Program-made: the position numbers and the translations under genes
Shown: piece by piece, positions 1 through 11,843 of the stretch
Numbering within the stretch: the first letter of the stretch is position 1
How the letters are laid out: every line of letters begins with the position of its first letter
From: an uncultured Lachnospiraceae bacterium
GTDB lineage: Bacteria > Bacillota > Clostridia > Lachnospirales > Lachnospiraceae
Length of the DNA stretch: 64,000 nt
Assembly: GCA_951802115.1 (NCBI GenBank)
Contig: CATOPL010000010.1
Coordinates: 53,032 to 117,031 of the forward strand
Direction of reading: 5' to 3'
The notes under the pieces: model-generated
Told to the model about the DNA's origin: nothing
What the model saw: only the letters and a program-made list of their open reading frames with translations
The model's database searches: none

Positions 1-2
1 TT

Positions 3-923
3 ATTGACTATCTGTCTGATGAAAGTCTGATCGCCTTCCCCTGGTCGATGATCGACAAAATCACCCCCCGACCGGCAGATTCTGTGTGCGAAGAGCTTAA
101 AAAACTGGGTGTGGAAGAAATAGAACCTGTGATCACCTCTAAAAGAACTTATATCGCGCCTTTTGTCAATGCAGAAGGACCCCAATATCTGGTCATCGAG
201 GATAAATTCCCCAACGGACGTCCCGCGCTGGAAAAAGCAGGGGTATATATGACAGACCGCGATACTGTCAACAAAGTGGAACGCATGAAAGTGACCACCT
301 GCCTGAATCCGCTCCACACCGCACTGGCTGTTTATGGGTGTGTGCTTGGTTATACGCTGATTGCCGATGAAATGAAGGATCCTCAGCTTAATAAACTGGT
401 TCATCAGATCGGTCCGGTGGAAGGCATGCCGGTCGTTACAGACCCGGGTATCCTTTCCCCGCAGGCTTTCGTGGACGAGGTGATCAATGTACGTATCCCG
501 AATCCGTTTATGCCGGATACGCCTCAGCGCATTGCAACGGACACTTCTCAGAAAGTCGGAATCCGTTACGGCGAGACTATCAAAGCCTATATAGATAAAT
601 ATGGCGACGCCAAAAAACTGCAGGCCATCCCGCTGGCCATCGCCGGCTGGTGCAGATACCTTCTTGGTGTAGATGACAAAGGGGAAAAGTTTGAACTGTC
701 AGCAGATCCGATGATTCCGGGACTGACCGCAAAACTTGCAGACATCGAGCTTGGAAAACCGGAGACTTACAAAGGACAGTTAAAAGACATTCTCTCCAAT
801 GCCAATATTTTCGGCATCGACCTGTATAAAGCAGGGATCGGCGACCGGATCGAGGAACTGTTCCTTGAAGAGATCAAAGGCCCGGGAGCTGTACGTGAGG
901 TCCTGAAAAAATACATGTCATAA
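3..923 (+). CDS. Mannitol dehydrogenase / fructuronate reductase family oxidoreductase, 3' part
   Basis: NAD(P)-dependent polyol or hexuronate oxidoreductase of the mannitol dehydrogenase superfamily, catalysing a ketose/polyol-type interconversion in the cytoplasm. The frame is open from the left window edge, so the N-terminal nucleotide-binding part is missing. The visible part holds the family motif FPWSMIDKITPRP at its start and the catalytic block around KVTTCLNPLH, with the Asn-x-x-His pair and the nearby Lys of the C-terminal domain. The ATG at 48 lies inside the conserved motif and is not a start. Whether it is UxuB-like (fructuronate) or acts on mannitol cannot be told. It converges on an AraC regulator with a shared hairpin between them. 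Confidence 0.85.
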   Translation: MDYLSDESLIAFPWSMIDKITPRPADSVCEELKKLGVEEIEPVITSKRTYIAPFVNAEGPQYLVIEDKFPNGRPALEKAGVYMTDRDTVNKVERMKVTTCLNPLHTALAVYGCVLGYTLIADEMKDPQLNKLVHQIGPVEGMPVVTDPGILSPQAFVDEVINVRIPNPFMPDTPQRIATDTSQKVGIRYGETIKAYIDKYGDAKKLQAIPLAIAGWCRYLLGVDDKGEKFELSADPMIPGLTAKLADIELGKPETYKGQLKDILSNANIFGIDLYKAGIGDRIEELFLEEIKGPGAVREVLKKYMS

Positions 924-940
924 GCAGGCCAATATTTGCA

Positions 941-989
941 TCCCCGGCGGATCATCTGTATATGCAGATTTCCGTCCGGGGAATCTTTT
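941..989. terminator. Hairpin between convergent genes
   Basis: A near-complete inverted repeat (CCCCGG... at 942 pairing with ...CCGGGG ending at 981) is followed by AATCTTTT on the plus strand. It lies between two convergent genes and probably terminates both. Confidence 0.6.
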
Positions 990-1003
990 GCAGAAAACAG
1001 TTT

Positions 1004-1807
1004 TCAAACTGACCTCAGCGCTTTCTCTTTTCGACGCTTTCGATATTCCCTCGGCGTCTGTCTGTACCGCTCCCGAAATACACGGTGAAAGGTTCTCAGG
1101 CTCTCAAAACCTGCTTCGATACAAATATCTGTCACCGATCTGTCTGTATATTCCAGCAGCTCGCAGACGTAGGAGAGGCGAATATCATTCAGATACCGGT
1201 TAAAACTGCTGTGAAATGTTCCGGAAAACACTCTGGACAGCACATATTTACTGACTCCCAGGTCGACAGCCGTTTTTGACAGCGACATTTCCTCACGAAA
1301 ATGAGCCGCCATATAAACGACCAGTTCATATACCAGATCCCCCTCTCCCATCCTTTCCTTTTCTGTCATAGACAGATATGGCATACTTTTCCCAAGAAGA
1401 ATCTGTACATACGCCTGACCTACCGCTTTCTCTTTTTCCTCCCTCATTAATTGTCCCAGCGCATGTACCGCATCTTCCGGCACATCTTTTCTTGCGATTA
1501 CCGGAATTTCTGGACAATACTGAAAAAGCTCCTCCCCATACACACCGCACACCAGAGGGTCCGCCAATATATAACAGGCCCTGTTTTCTCCTTTCGATAA
1601 CACCTGATAATGATGAATCACATCCGGAAATACAATTCCCAGATCGCCCGCTGTCATATGGTGCAGCTCTTTTCCTGTTCCCAGCTCCAGCGTTCCTTTT
1701 ATAACATAGACAAACTCTATCGCCCGGTGCAGATGCGGCTTTACATGTTCCGGTTCCTTACAGATCACCTGAATTCCCGCCTCTGTCTTTTCGTACAATG
1801 GATACAT
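1004..1807 (-). CDS. AraC family transcriptional regulator
   Basis: DNA-binding regulator of 267 residues. The N-terminal half is a cupin-like sensor (PHLHRAIEFVYVIKG region, about residues 20-75). The last 100 residues carry the two helix-turn-helix motifs of the AraC family, including DICIEAGFESLRTFHRVF. A TTG at 1813 directly abuts the GGAGGG ribosome site and leaves no spacer, so the ATG at 1807 with a 6-base spacer is chosen. The target is unknown. The neighbouring oxidoreductase and symporter suggest control of sugar use, but that is only position. Confidence 0.85.
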   Translation of the reverse strand: MYPLYEKTEAGIQVICKEPEHVKPHLHRAIEFVYVIKGTLELGTGKELHHMTAGDLGIVFPDVIHHYQVLSKGENRACYILADPLVCGVYGEELFQYCPEIPVIARKDVPEDAVHALGQLMREEKEKAVGQAYVQILLGKSMPYLSMTEKERMGEGDLVYELVVYMAAHFREEMSLSKTAVDLGVSKYVLSRVFSGTFHSSFNRYLNDIRLSYVCELLEYTDRSVTDICIEAGFESLRTFHRVFRERYRQTPREYRKRRKEKALRSV

Positions 1808-1813
1808 CCGCAA

Positions 1814-2121
1814 CCCTCCTCTCTGTTCTCTTTTGAAAACAATAAATCTGTTTTATAGCCTGGTCCTGCCGGCAATCCCGCATGTAAACAGCTTTTCATG
1901 CGACATGTTCTGATGCTGCAAAAACTGTCTGTTTTCTGATCTTTTTTGGCATGTATTTTCTCCTTCTTTTTGCTATGATAATTCATGTAAGGCAACCGGC
2001 AGACCGTTTTGGTATTCCGGCATCAGAAACTTTTTCCTGCTGTAAAACAGACAGAAAATTTCTGATAAGAGCAAACCGACAAAGCAGCGCTCGCCCGCTT
2101 TCAGAAAGGAGAAAACGCATC
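1814..2121. other. Intergenic region between AraC gene and small gene
   Basis: Upstream region of the minus-strand AraC gene and the plus-strand small gene. No convincing promoter pair was found: a TATGAT at 1974 has a TTGGCA 22 bases away, which is too far. No other gene or repeat was recognised. Confidence 0.4.
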
Positions 2122-2199
2122 ATGGACAGAATCAAAGATTTTATCAATCAGCTTCTGAATTTTTATGCAGATTATTTTGAACATGTATATTATCGGTAA
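2122..2199 (+). CDS. Small 25-residue amphipathic peptide
   Basis: Short reading frame MDRIKDFINQLLNFYADYF... of 25 residues ending HVYYR. It has a strong ribosome site, AAAGGAG at 2105-2111, ten bases before the ATG. The peptide has no classical signal peptide. Its Ile, Phe, Leu and Tyr residues recur every three to four positions, as in an amphipathic helix, with charged residues on the other face. This fits a small membrane-surface peptide, a signalling peptide or a leader, but the function is not recognised. A hairpin follows within 60 bases. Confidence 0.5.
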   Translation: MDRIKDFINQLLNFYADYFEHVYYR

Positions 2200-2241
2200 A
2201 CAAAGGAATGCACGTCCCGGGAGACCATAGGTCTGAATATT

Positions 2242-2273
2242 GAAAAAGGCTGCCGGGACTGCGTTTCCCGACA
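2242..2273 (-). terminator. Rho-independent terminator of the symporter gene
   Basis: On the minus strand an 8-bp stem (TGTCGGGA with TCCCGGCA, one G-U pair) is followed by GCC and TTTTT, 22 bases after the symporter stop codon. Confidence 0.7.
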
Positions 2274-2294
2274 AACCTTAATCAATGTCCTGAT

Positions 2295-3674
2295 TTAATC
2301 TGCCTTTGCTTCCAGCTTCTGCTTGAGCATTTTGTTTGTATCTTCCACATTCATTCTCGAAAGTATCGAGGTGATCACCAGACTGATAATCATGGGAATC
2401 CACAAATACATAAAGTACAGCATCTGGATACAGGATTCCGACTGCACCGCCAGAGACTGATCAAATCCGCTGGCAGCCAGCATCCAGCCTGCAATCGCGG
2501 TTCCCAGTCCGCCTCCCAGTTTCACTCCCAGAGACGTACAGGAATACATGGTTCCATCCACTCTTTTTTGTTTTGTCAGCCAGGTATATTCAGAACAGGA
2601 TGCAATCACTGCGTTCATATCTCCCTGCCAGGGCCCCTGTCCAAGAGCCGCTATTCCGGTGAACAGAAGCATCAGCGGCACACTGCCCGCATAACCTGCC
2701 ACCACTACCAGCGCGCGTCCAAGCGTACCCAGCATATAGCCTCTCAGGTTCAGTTTATACATCCCTTTCCACTTTGCCACCAGTGTAGGAGTCACTACCA
2801 GCGCTGCGATCAGAGGGATATTGATCGCCCAGGAAAATACCCCGTACAGATTTTCATTTTTCAGCACATAGGTCATATAATAAATACCCATATTAATCAT
2901 GGCGCCGTACACCTGCTGAAGAATATACACGCCACAGATCATCAGATAAAACCGGTTGGACACAAGAAGCTTTGCCGCTTCAGCAAGACCGTATTTTTCC
3001 TCTGTTTCCTGCTCCGCATTTTCTTTTGACTCATTCAGCTCCTCTTCCGGCAGTTCTTTGACAGACAGTGCAGAGACGGTATTGACAAGCAGCCCCATCA
3101 GCGCATAAATTATAGCCACTGTCCGCCAGCCTTCAGCCCCGCTGCCGAAATACGCCACCGCTCCAATCGTGACAGACTGTATCAGAAGACTGGTGCCAAA
3201 GGCGAAAATAAACCGGTAAGATCCCATCTGCACACGCTCCTTGCTGTTCTTCGTCACAAGAGCGGTCAACGCTGAATAGGCGATATTGTTAGCTGTGTAA
3301 AAGACGGCGTTTAAAAGCGTATAGGCGATAAAAAACCAGGCGTACTGAGCCGTCTGTCCAAGATCGACAGGGATCGCAAAGATTGCAGCCAGCGTTACCG
3401 CACAGCCAATATAGGCATAAAGCATCCACGGTCTTGCTTTTCCAAGCCGGGTCTTCGTTTTGTCAATCATTGCTCCGAAAAAGATATCGGTAATTCCGTC
3501 AAAAAATTTGGACGCGGCAATCAAAGAACCCACAATCCCAGGGTTGAGTCCCACCGTATTGGTCAGATAGATCATGACAAAGGAGGATAAGAAAGCATAT
3601 ACCACATTCCCAGCGATATCTCCGGAACCATACCCTACTTTGTTGTACCATTTTAAATATGTTTTTTCCTGCAT
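2295..3674 (-). CDS. GPH-family sugar:cation symporter (MelB/XylP-like)
   Basis: Twelve-helix transporter of the glycoside-pentoside-hexuronide:cation symporter family, 459 residues, importing a glycoside together with H+ or Na+. The family signature is present: Asp59 and Asp63 in KFFDGITDIFFG, matching the two cation-binding aspartates of MelB, followed by DKT..RLGKARPW. An in-frame ATG at 3701 lies upstream of AAAGGGAG. The ATG at 3674, ten bases after that site, is the better start. It lies just downstream of the beta-galactosidase gene on the same strand, so a galactoside is the likely substrate. The substrate is inference. Confidence 0.88.
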   Translation of the reverse strand: MQEKTYLKWYNKVGYGSGDIAGNVVYAFLSSFVMIYLTNTVGLNPGIVGSLIAASKFFDGITDIFFGAMIDKTKTRLGKARPWMLYAYIGCAVTLAAIFAIPVDLGQTAQYAWFFIAYTLLNAVFYTANNIAYSALTALVTKNSKERVQMGSYRFIFAFGTSLLIQSVTIGAVAYFGSGAEGWRTVAIIYALMGLLVNTVSALSVKELPEEELNESKENAEQETEEKYGLAEAAKLLVSNRFYLMICGVYILQQVYGAMINMGIYYMTYVLKNENLYGVFSWAINIPLIAALVVTPTLVAKWKGMYKLNLRGYMLGTLGRALVVVAGYAGSVPLMLLFTGIAALGQGPWQGDMNAVIASCSEYTWLTKQKRVDGTMYSCTSLGVKLGGGLGTAIAGWMLAASGFDQSLAVQSESCIQMLYFMYLWIPMIISLVITSILSRMNVEDTNKMLKQKLEAKAD

Positions 3675-3814
3675 AAATAAAGTACTCCCTTTCTTGATCA
3701 TTTTTATATCCTGCCGTACAATTGTTCAGCAGGTATACATTCCGCAGAGATTTCAGGTATCCGTTTCCGGATTTTTGCATGCTTTGAATACCTGAAGCTG
3801 CAGACTGTTTTCCG

Positions 3815-7012
<3,198 letters not shown>

Positions 7013-7199
7013 ATAAATATTCGAACTGCAGATCACTTAATACAAAAGTTTTGTCCTGTAACATCCCTGACTGGTCTCTTAATACAGTCAAAAAACTCCT
7101 CACAGGACGAAGAATCCTGATTACTCGTCCAAAAGAGCGTCTGCTCAGAACTAATGCCCGGTTTCCAACAGCATTCAGCAGATTGAAAGGAGCCGCCTC

Positions 7200-8066
7200 A
7201 TGTACATCAATTCCGCTTACCTGAATCGTTCCCTTGTAGATTTTAAAGACAAAAGCCGCCCGCTTATTGTAGGAAGCTGCGGCACTTATCATTTGTACAC
7301 CCGCCCGAAGCTTCCTACTCACAGACCCAAAGGAAGGCTGGACTTTCAAATTTTGTACATTGCATCCGGAAAAGCGCATTTTTATTTTGATAAAAGCGAA
7401 ACAGATACCGTCGTGACCGCCGGGCAGATCGTCGTCTACCGGCCGAAGGAACCTCAGCGTTATGTATACTACGGTACAGAACAGACAGAGGTATACTGGG
7501 TTCATTTTACCGGAAACAATGTCAAAAATATCCTCCGGCACTACGGTATTACTGACGATATGCGCGTGATTACCACCGGGGCTTCACTTGAATACACGAG
7601 AATTTTTAAACAGATGATACAGGAACTCCAGCGATGCCAGATCTGCTATCCGGAACTTCTGACCTTTTTGCTTCTTGAGCTTCTGATTCAGATCAGCAGA
7701 CAGATCGGCAGAGTCCATCGGCGCAAAGACATCTATCTGGATATGCAGATGGAACTTGCCATACAGTTTTTTAACGACCACTATCATACTGAAATCAGTA
7801 TTGAAGAATATGCCGCCTCCAGGGGAATGAGCGTCAGCTGGTTCATTCGCAGCTTCAAACAGTATACCCATACAACACCCATGCAGTACCTGGTAGAGCG
7901 ACGCATGACCAATGCCCAGGTGCTTCTGGAAACAACAAACTACAGTATTTCTGAAATCGCAAATCTTGTCGGATATGATAATCCCCTTTATTTCAGCCGC
8001 ATTTTCAAAAAACAGAAGGGAATGTCTCCCTCTGATTATCGAAAACTCAGCTCTGCTGAGAGCTGA
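7200..8066 (+). CDS. AraC family transcriptional regulator (next to lacZ)
   Basis: Regulator of 288 residues with an N-terminal cupin-type sugar-sensing domain (about residues 20-160, containing DFQILYIASGKAHFYF) and a C-terminal double helix-turn-helix (about 190-285, ending SPSDYRKL). AAAGGAG lies seven bases before the ATG. It is divergent from the beta-galactosidase gene across 328 bases, so it most likely activates the lacZ-symporter unit in response to a galactoside. The inducer is unknown. Confidence 0.88.
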   Translation: MYINSAYLNRSLVDFKDKSRPLIVGSCGTYHLYTRPKLPTHRPKGRLDFQILYIASGKAHFYFDKSETDTVVTAGQIVVYRPKEPQRYVYYGTEQTEVYWVHFTGNNVKNILRHYGITDDMRVITTGASLEYTRIFKQMIQELQRCQICYPELLTFLLLELLIQISRQIGRVHRRKDIYLDMQMELAIQFFNDHYHTEISIEEYAASRGMSVSWFIRSFKQYTHTTPMQYLVERRMTNAQVLLETTNYSISEIANLVGYDNPLYFSRIFKKQKGMSPSDYRKLSSAES

Positions 8067-8073
8067 GTTTTTA
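8044..8073 (+). terminator. Rho-independent terminator
   Basis: Perfect 9-bp stem CTCAGCTCT / AGAGCTGAG with a four-base loop and TTTTT. It overlaps the AraC stop codon, so the last codons lie in the stem. Confidence 0.92.
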
Positions 8074-8390
8074 TCCTCTATGCAGTCTGATTCACATTTG
8101 TCATGTCTGCCCGACTCATTATCCAGGAAAATAAAGTATGCCTGATTTTCGTTTCTTCTGTACAGCCGACAGGCGAAGTTTCAGCAGCTCTGAATTTTAT
8201 TCAGAAAACCCTGTATCTCAAAACACCAAAATTATCAACAGAACATCCACATTCTCAGTTGAATTTGCTCCGCATATCTTTTATACTGAAATAAAAGGCC
8301 GGATCATATCAGCTCAGAGAAACCGTGAAGGATGGAGAAATCTGATGACCAGAAAGTCGTTTTTACATATCATATTTTAGAGCGGCCCTT

Positions 8391-8530
8391 ATGAAAGCGT
8401 GAAGTTTACAGAAAAACGGTCGTTCTGGTTTTGAGATTTCTATCCATTGATTCCGGAACATGAGTTTGCCGGGATTGTGGAAGAGAACAGACACATAAGC
8501 CCCCGGAACCGATACGATTGCGCATCGTGA
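8391..8530 (+). pseudogene. Remnant of a zinc-type alcohol dehydrogenase
   Basis: A short decayed coding trace. ATGAAAGCG at 8391 resembles the MKA- start of medium-chain dehydrogenases but meets a stop at once. From 8438 a frame reads FYPLIPEHEFAGIVEEN, close to the YPLIPGHEFAGIVEEVG block around the catalytic-zinc His-Glu pair. No catalytic domain follows and stops interrupt it. It looks like an internally deleted gene. The rest of 8067-8573 shows nothing else. Family assignment rests on this one motif. Confidence 0.5.
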
Positions 8531-8573
8531 TTCTCTGACTGAGAAACAGGACACATTCATAAGGAGATTAAGT

Positions 8574-11513
8574 ATGAACTGGAAATGGAAACAAAAATGG
8601 CTGATTTCGCAGGCAGTGATTATCACTGTGCTGTTTTTTTCTGTTCTTCCGGCAGCGGCGACCGAATCAGTCGGACAGGAGGATACCCAGCCCGCCGTAA
8701 TAGAACATACCAAATCAGAAGCAGAAGCAAATACAGATGAAAATGTCCAGTCAGAAATGGAAGCAAAGATTCATTCAGACTCCCAAAAAGACATTTCGGA
8801 AGATACAGAATCCGTTTCGGAAGACAGCACCTTGGAGGATACAGAATCGAACTTGGAGGATACAGAATCGAACTCGGAGGATACAGAACCGGACTCTGAA
8901 GAAGGCACCTTAGAAGATGCAGGATCAAATTCCGAAGAGGGTACCTCACAGGATGCGGAATCGGACTCTGAAGAAGGCACCTTAGAAGATGCGGAATCGG
9001 ACTCCAAAGAGGGTGCGAAAGACGATCTGTCTGAAAATTCCAAGGGCGAATTGCCTGCCAATATGGAACGTCCCGATCATATTTTGTCCAAAGATTTTGC
9101 CTCCGGTGTCCACAAGTGCAGCTGGTCCATGGACTGGGACTGTGATGAAAGCTATCACTGGCACGAGTGTGATGCAAAAAACTGTCCCCTGAGCGCCAAT
9201 AGCGAAAAAGAGGGTTATGCAGAGCACTGCTATGAGGATGACAATATATGCACCGAATGCGGCTATGTCAGGTCAGACAACGGGCCTGCCCGGGCAGCAG
9301 GAGTCGTTCCGACTTATCAGGAGGCCTATGAGGCGATGATCGCCTTAAAAGATAACTATCCGGAAGGAATGACATGGACAAATTTTACCCCCTACGGGAG
9401 TCAGGGAAATTTGGGCGCTTCTTATGTCTGGAACGGCGGAAAGGTTTATGGCGCAAACAGCGGCGTGGGCTGTTCAGCTTTCGCTTTCATCCTCAGCGAT
9501 ACGGCCTTTGGCAATTTACCTGCAAGAGTAATCAACGGAGGCGGCTTTACATTTGAAGATGTGAAAGTCGGTGATATCCTTCGGGTAAATGGCAACATTC
9601 ACAGCGTGATTGTACTGCAAAAGAGTACAGGGGGAGTCATAATCGCTGAAGCGAACTACAACAAGTCCGTTCATTGGGGACGTGCGATGAGCAAAGAGGA
9701 AGTTTTAGCCGCAGACTACATAATTACGCGCTATCCCGATCATCATGTTCCTTCAGATAAACCTGGCGCGGACGAAGTAGTGAAAAGCGGGACGGAAGGG
9801 AGTCTGAGCTGGTCGCTGACGAAAGCAGGAATACTGACAATCTCCGGCAAGGGAATGATGCCGGACTACTCCCCGGATCATCTTCCGCCATGGTACGGAT
9901 GCAGCGTCGGTGCAGTCATTATCGAAAATGGTGTAACGAGTATAGGTAACTATGCCTTTTACCAGAGTACTGCTCTCAGTATATATATTCCTGGCGGTAT
10001 AGTGAAGATTGGCCAGAATGCCTTTTATGAGTCCGGATTGATTTCCGTGACGATCCCGGGCACAGTTGAATCGATCGAAGATCACGCTTTTCATAACTGT
10101 AAGAACCTCACTTCTGTGAGCGTTTCCAAGGGAGTAAAAACAATCGGAAGCAATGCTTTTCGAGGTTGCACAAGCCTGTTATACATTGATTTTCCGACAA
10201 GTATTACGTCAGTAGGCGCAGGAGCGTTTATGAGCTGTGAAAAAATGGTTCGTGTGAGATTTATGCCTGGCAGTAAAAAGACCGCACTGGGCGATAATCT
10301 GTTTTCGCAATGTTGGAATCTGACAAGTGTGACCTTGCCCCAGACAGCAGACTGTATCAGCAGCGGCATGTTTGAGTCCTGTTCCTCGCTTCTCACACTG
10401 TATATTCCGGCAAGCGTAACGAATATTGGACAAAATCCGTTTAACAGCTGCAATGCTTTGAAATTTATTTACTTTGGCGGCACCGAGGCGGAATGGAAAT
10501 CCATGCTGAATCCATATTTGCAGGGATCCCTGCAGTCTATAGGGACAACAGTGATTTGCAACGCCATATTTGATGATCCTTTCGCACCGGACCCCGATGA
10601 CCCGGGTGATTTCTGGCCTGATGAGGACGAAGAAGATCCCGATCACAACGAGGGCGTTCACAAACACCGCTGGTCCAAAAACTGGAGCTATGACAAAACC
10701 TGTCACTGGCATGAGTGCAGCGCCGGCTGCTCTTTAACTGACAATCGTGATAAAAACGGTTATGGAACGCACAGCTATGACAGCTGGGTGATTGATGCTG
10801 ATGCGACGTCTTCCCGAAGAGGCAGCAGGCACCGGGATTGTACGATTTGCGGCTATCGTCAGACTGCGGGTATTCCTGCTGACGATTCAAACGACAACGA
10901 CGACAGTTCAAACGGCAGCGGCGGCTCGAACGATAACAGTTCAAACGGTAACGGCGGCGGCTCGAACGGTAACGATGATGGTTCAAACGGTAACGGCGGC
11001 AGCTCGAACGATAACGACGACGATTCAAACGGTAATGGCGGCGGCTCGAACGATAACAGTTCAAACGGCAGTGACGGCAGTTCAAACAATAACAACGCAA
11101 ACGGAAGCTCGAACGATAACAGCGCAAATGGTAACGGCGGCAGCCTGGTCGCTCCTGTCAGTACTGCAGGAACAACGAGACAGGCAGGCAGTTTGGATGA
11201 TGCAGACCTGAAGGAAACCAAAGACACATCAAATAAATTATCTGAAGACGCTGGAAGAAAACAATTCCCTGACAGCGAAAGGGAGCCTGAGGATACAGAA
11301 AATCTGCCATCACAGAATCCTAAAGAAACCGAAACGGCATCCGAGGGTGATGAAAGCAAAATTCCATATGCGTCTGACGAAGATTCAGAAAATGTCAGTA
11401 AATCAGACAAAGGAAATACCAATGTAATCATACCTGTTCTGAGTGTATTTGGCTGCGCTGCGGTAGGCTCTGGCCTTGTGTTTATGAGAAAAAGGAACAA
11501 GCTGAAAAAATAA
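8574..11513 (+). CDS. Large cell-surface protein with cysteine-peptidase-like domain and BspA leucine-rich repeats
   Basis: Exported protein of 979 residues. Order: signal peptide (1-30); acidic repeats of the type EEGTLEDAESDS (about 75-150); a motif with HWHEC (179-205); a papain/NlpC-like domain (about 245-390) with candidate Cys300 in GVGCSAFAF and His343 in NIHSVIVL; a BspA-type LRR_5 region (about 405-650) with repeats such as VTSIGNYAF; a second HWHEC motif; a Ser/Asn/Gly low-complexity stretch; and a C-terminal membrane helix with a Lys/Arg tail. No LPxTG is present, so anchoring is by the helix. AAGGAG precedes the ATG. Probable roles are adhesion or host-matrix processing; the substrate is unknown. 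Confidence 0.8.
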   Translation: MNWKWKQKWLISQAVIITVLFFSVLPAAATESVGQEDTQPAVIEHTKSEAEANTDENVQSEMEAKIHSDSQKDISEDTESVSEDSTLEDTESNLEDTESNSEDTEPDSEEGTLEDAGSNSEEGTSQDAESDSEEGTLEDAESDSKEGAKDDLSENSKGELPANMERPDHILSKDFASGVHKCSWSMDWDCDESYHWHECDAKNCPLSANSEKEGYAEHCYEDDNICTECGYVRSDNGPARAAGVVPTYQEAYEAMIALKDNYPEGMTWTNFTPYGSQGNLGASYVWNGGKVYGANSGVGCSAFAFILSDTAFGNLPARVINGGGFTFEDVKVGDILRVNGNIHSVIVLQKSTGGVIIAEANYNKSVHWGRAMSKEEVLAADYIITRYPDHHVPSDKPGADEVVKSGTEGSLSWSLTKAGILTISGKGMMPDYSPDHLPPWYGCSVGAVIIENGVTSIGNYAFYQSTALSIYIPGGIVKIGQNAFYESGLISVTIPGTVESIEDHAFHNCKNLTSVSVSKGVKTIGSNAFRGCTSLLYIDFPTSITSVGAGAFMSCEKMVRVRFMPGSKKTALGDNLFSQCWNLTSVTLPQTADCISSGMFESCSSLLTLYIPASVTNIGQNPFNSCNALKFIYFGGTEAEWKSMLNPYLQGSLQSIGTTVICNAIFDDPFAPDPDDPGDFWPDEDEEDPDHNEGVHKHRWSKNWSYDKTCHWHECSAGCSLTDNRDKNGYGTHSYDSWVIDADATSSRRGSRHRDCTICGYRQTAGIPADDSNDNDDSSNGSGGSNDNSSNGNGGGSNGNDDGSNGNGGSSNDNDDDSNGNGGGSNDNSSNGSDGSSNNNNANGSSNDNSANGNGGSLVAPVSTAGTTRQAGSLDDADLKETKDTSNKLSEDAGRKQFPDSEREPEDTENLPSQNPKETETASEGDESKIPYASDEDSENVSKSDKGNTNVIIPVLSVFGCAAVGSGLVFMRKRNKLKK

Positions 11514-11650
11514 TACTGTCTGATGTTTAAATGCTATAATCAGATGCAATCTGATAAAATGTCAGCGCTGTTTCACTGTTGACAAGAAACTTCGTACCCG
11601 ATGTCTAAAATGCATTGAGGTTTCTCCGTTCCATGTGCATCTGTGCAAAA

Positions 11651-11797
11651 GCCTGGCCGGTAAAAAATACCGGCCAGGTGCCACTTTACCGTATATTTGT
11701 CCCAAAAGAACTGGGCGCAGCCTGCCGCGCCGTGTCCAGTTGGGGCAAATCTTTTACAGATTACGCCGCACAGCCGGCGGAAAACGATTTTCAGGCA
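11651..11797 (-). repeat. Dispersed intergenic repeat, copy D
   Basis: Minus-strand copy of a repeat family also seen at 13504-13654, 18350-18503 and 18660-18762. Shared blocks include TGAAAATCG.TTTCCG at its start and ACAAATATACGGTAAAGTGG near its end. It ends in a perfect 11-bp hairpin (CCTGGCCGGTA / TACCGGCCAGG, 11652-11678) followed by CTTTTG on the minus strand, which may terminate the slipin transcript. The remainder of 11514-11843 shows no gene. Confidence 0.6.
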
Positions 11798-11843
11798 GTT
11801 TATGGCATCTTTCTGACAGGCAGAAAAATCTTTTTTCCGTCTG

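Noticed and set aside
1946..1979. Promoter TTGGCA / TATGAT for the small gene
   Set aside because: The spacer is 22 bases, too long for a sigma-A promoter.
10859..11500. Long minus-strand frames opposite the low-complexity part of the surface protein
   Set aside because: They mirror the Ser/Asn/Gly and acidic repeats and are shadows of biased codon use.
8574..11513. LPxTG wall anchor in the large surface protein
   Set aside because: No LPxTG-like motif precedes the C-terminal helix, although the overall architecture suggested one.
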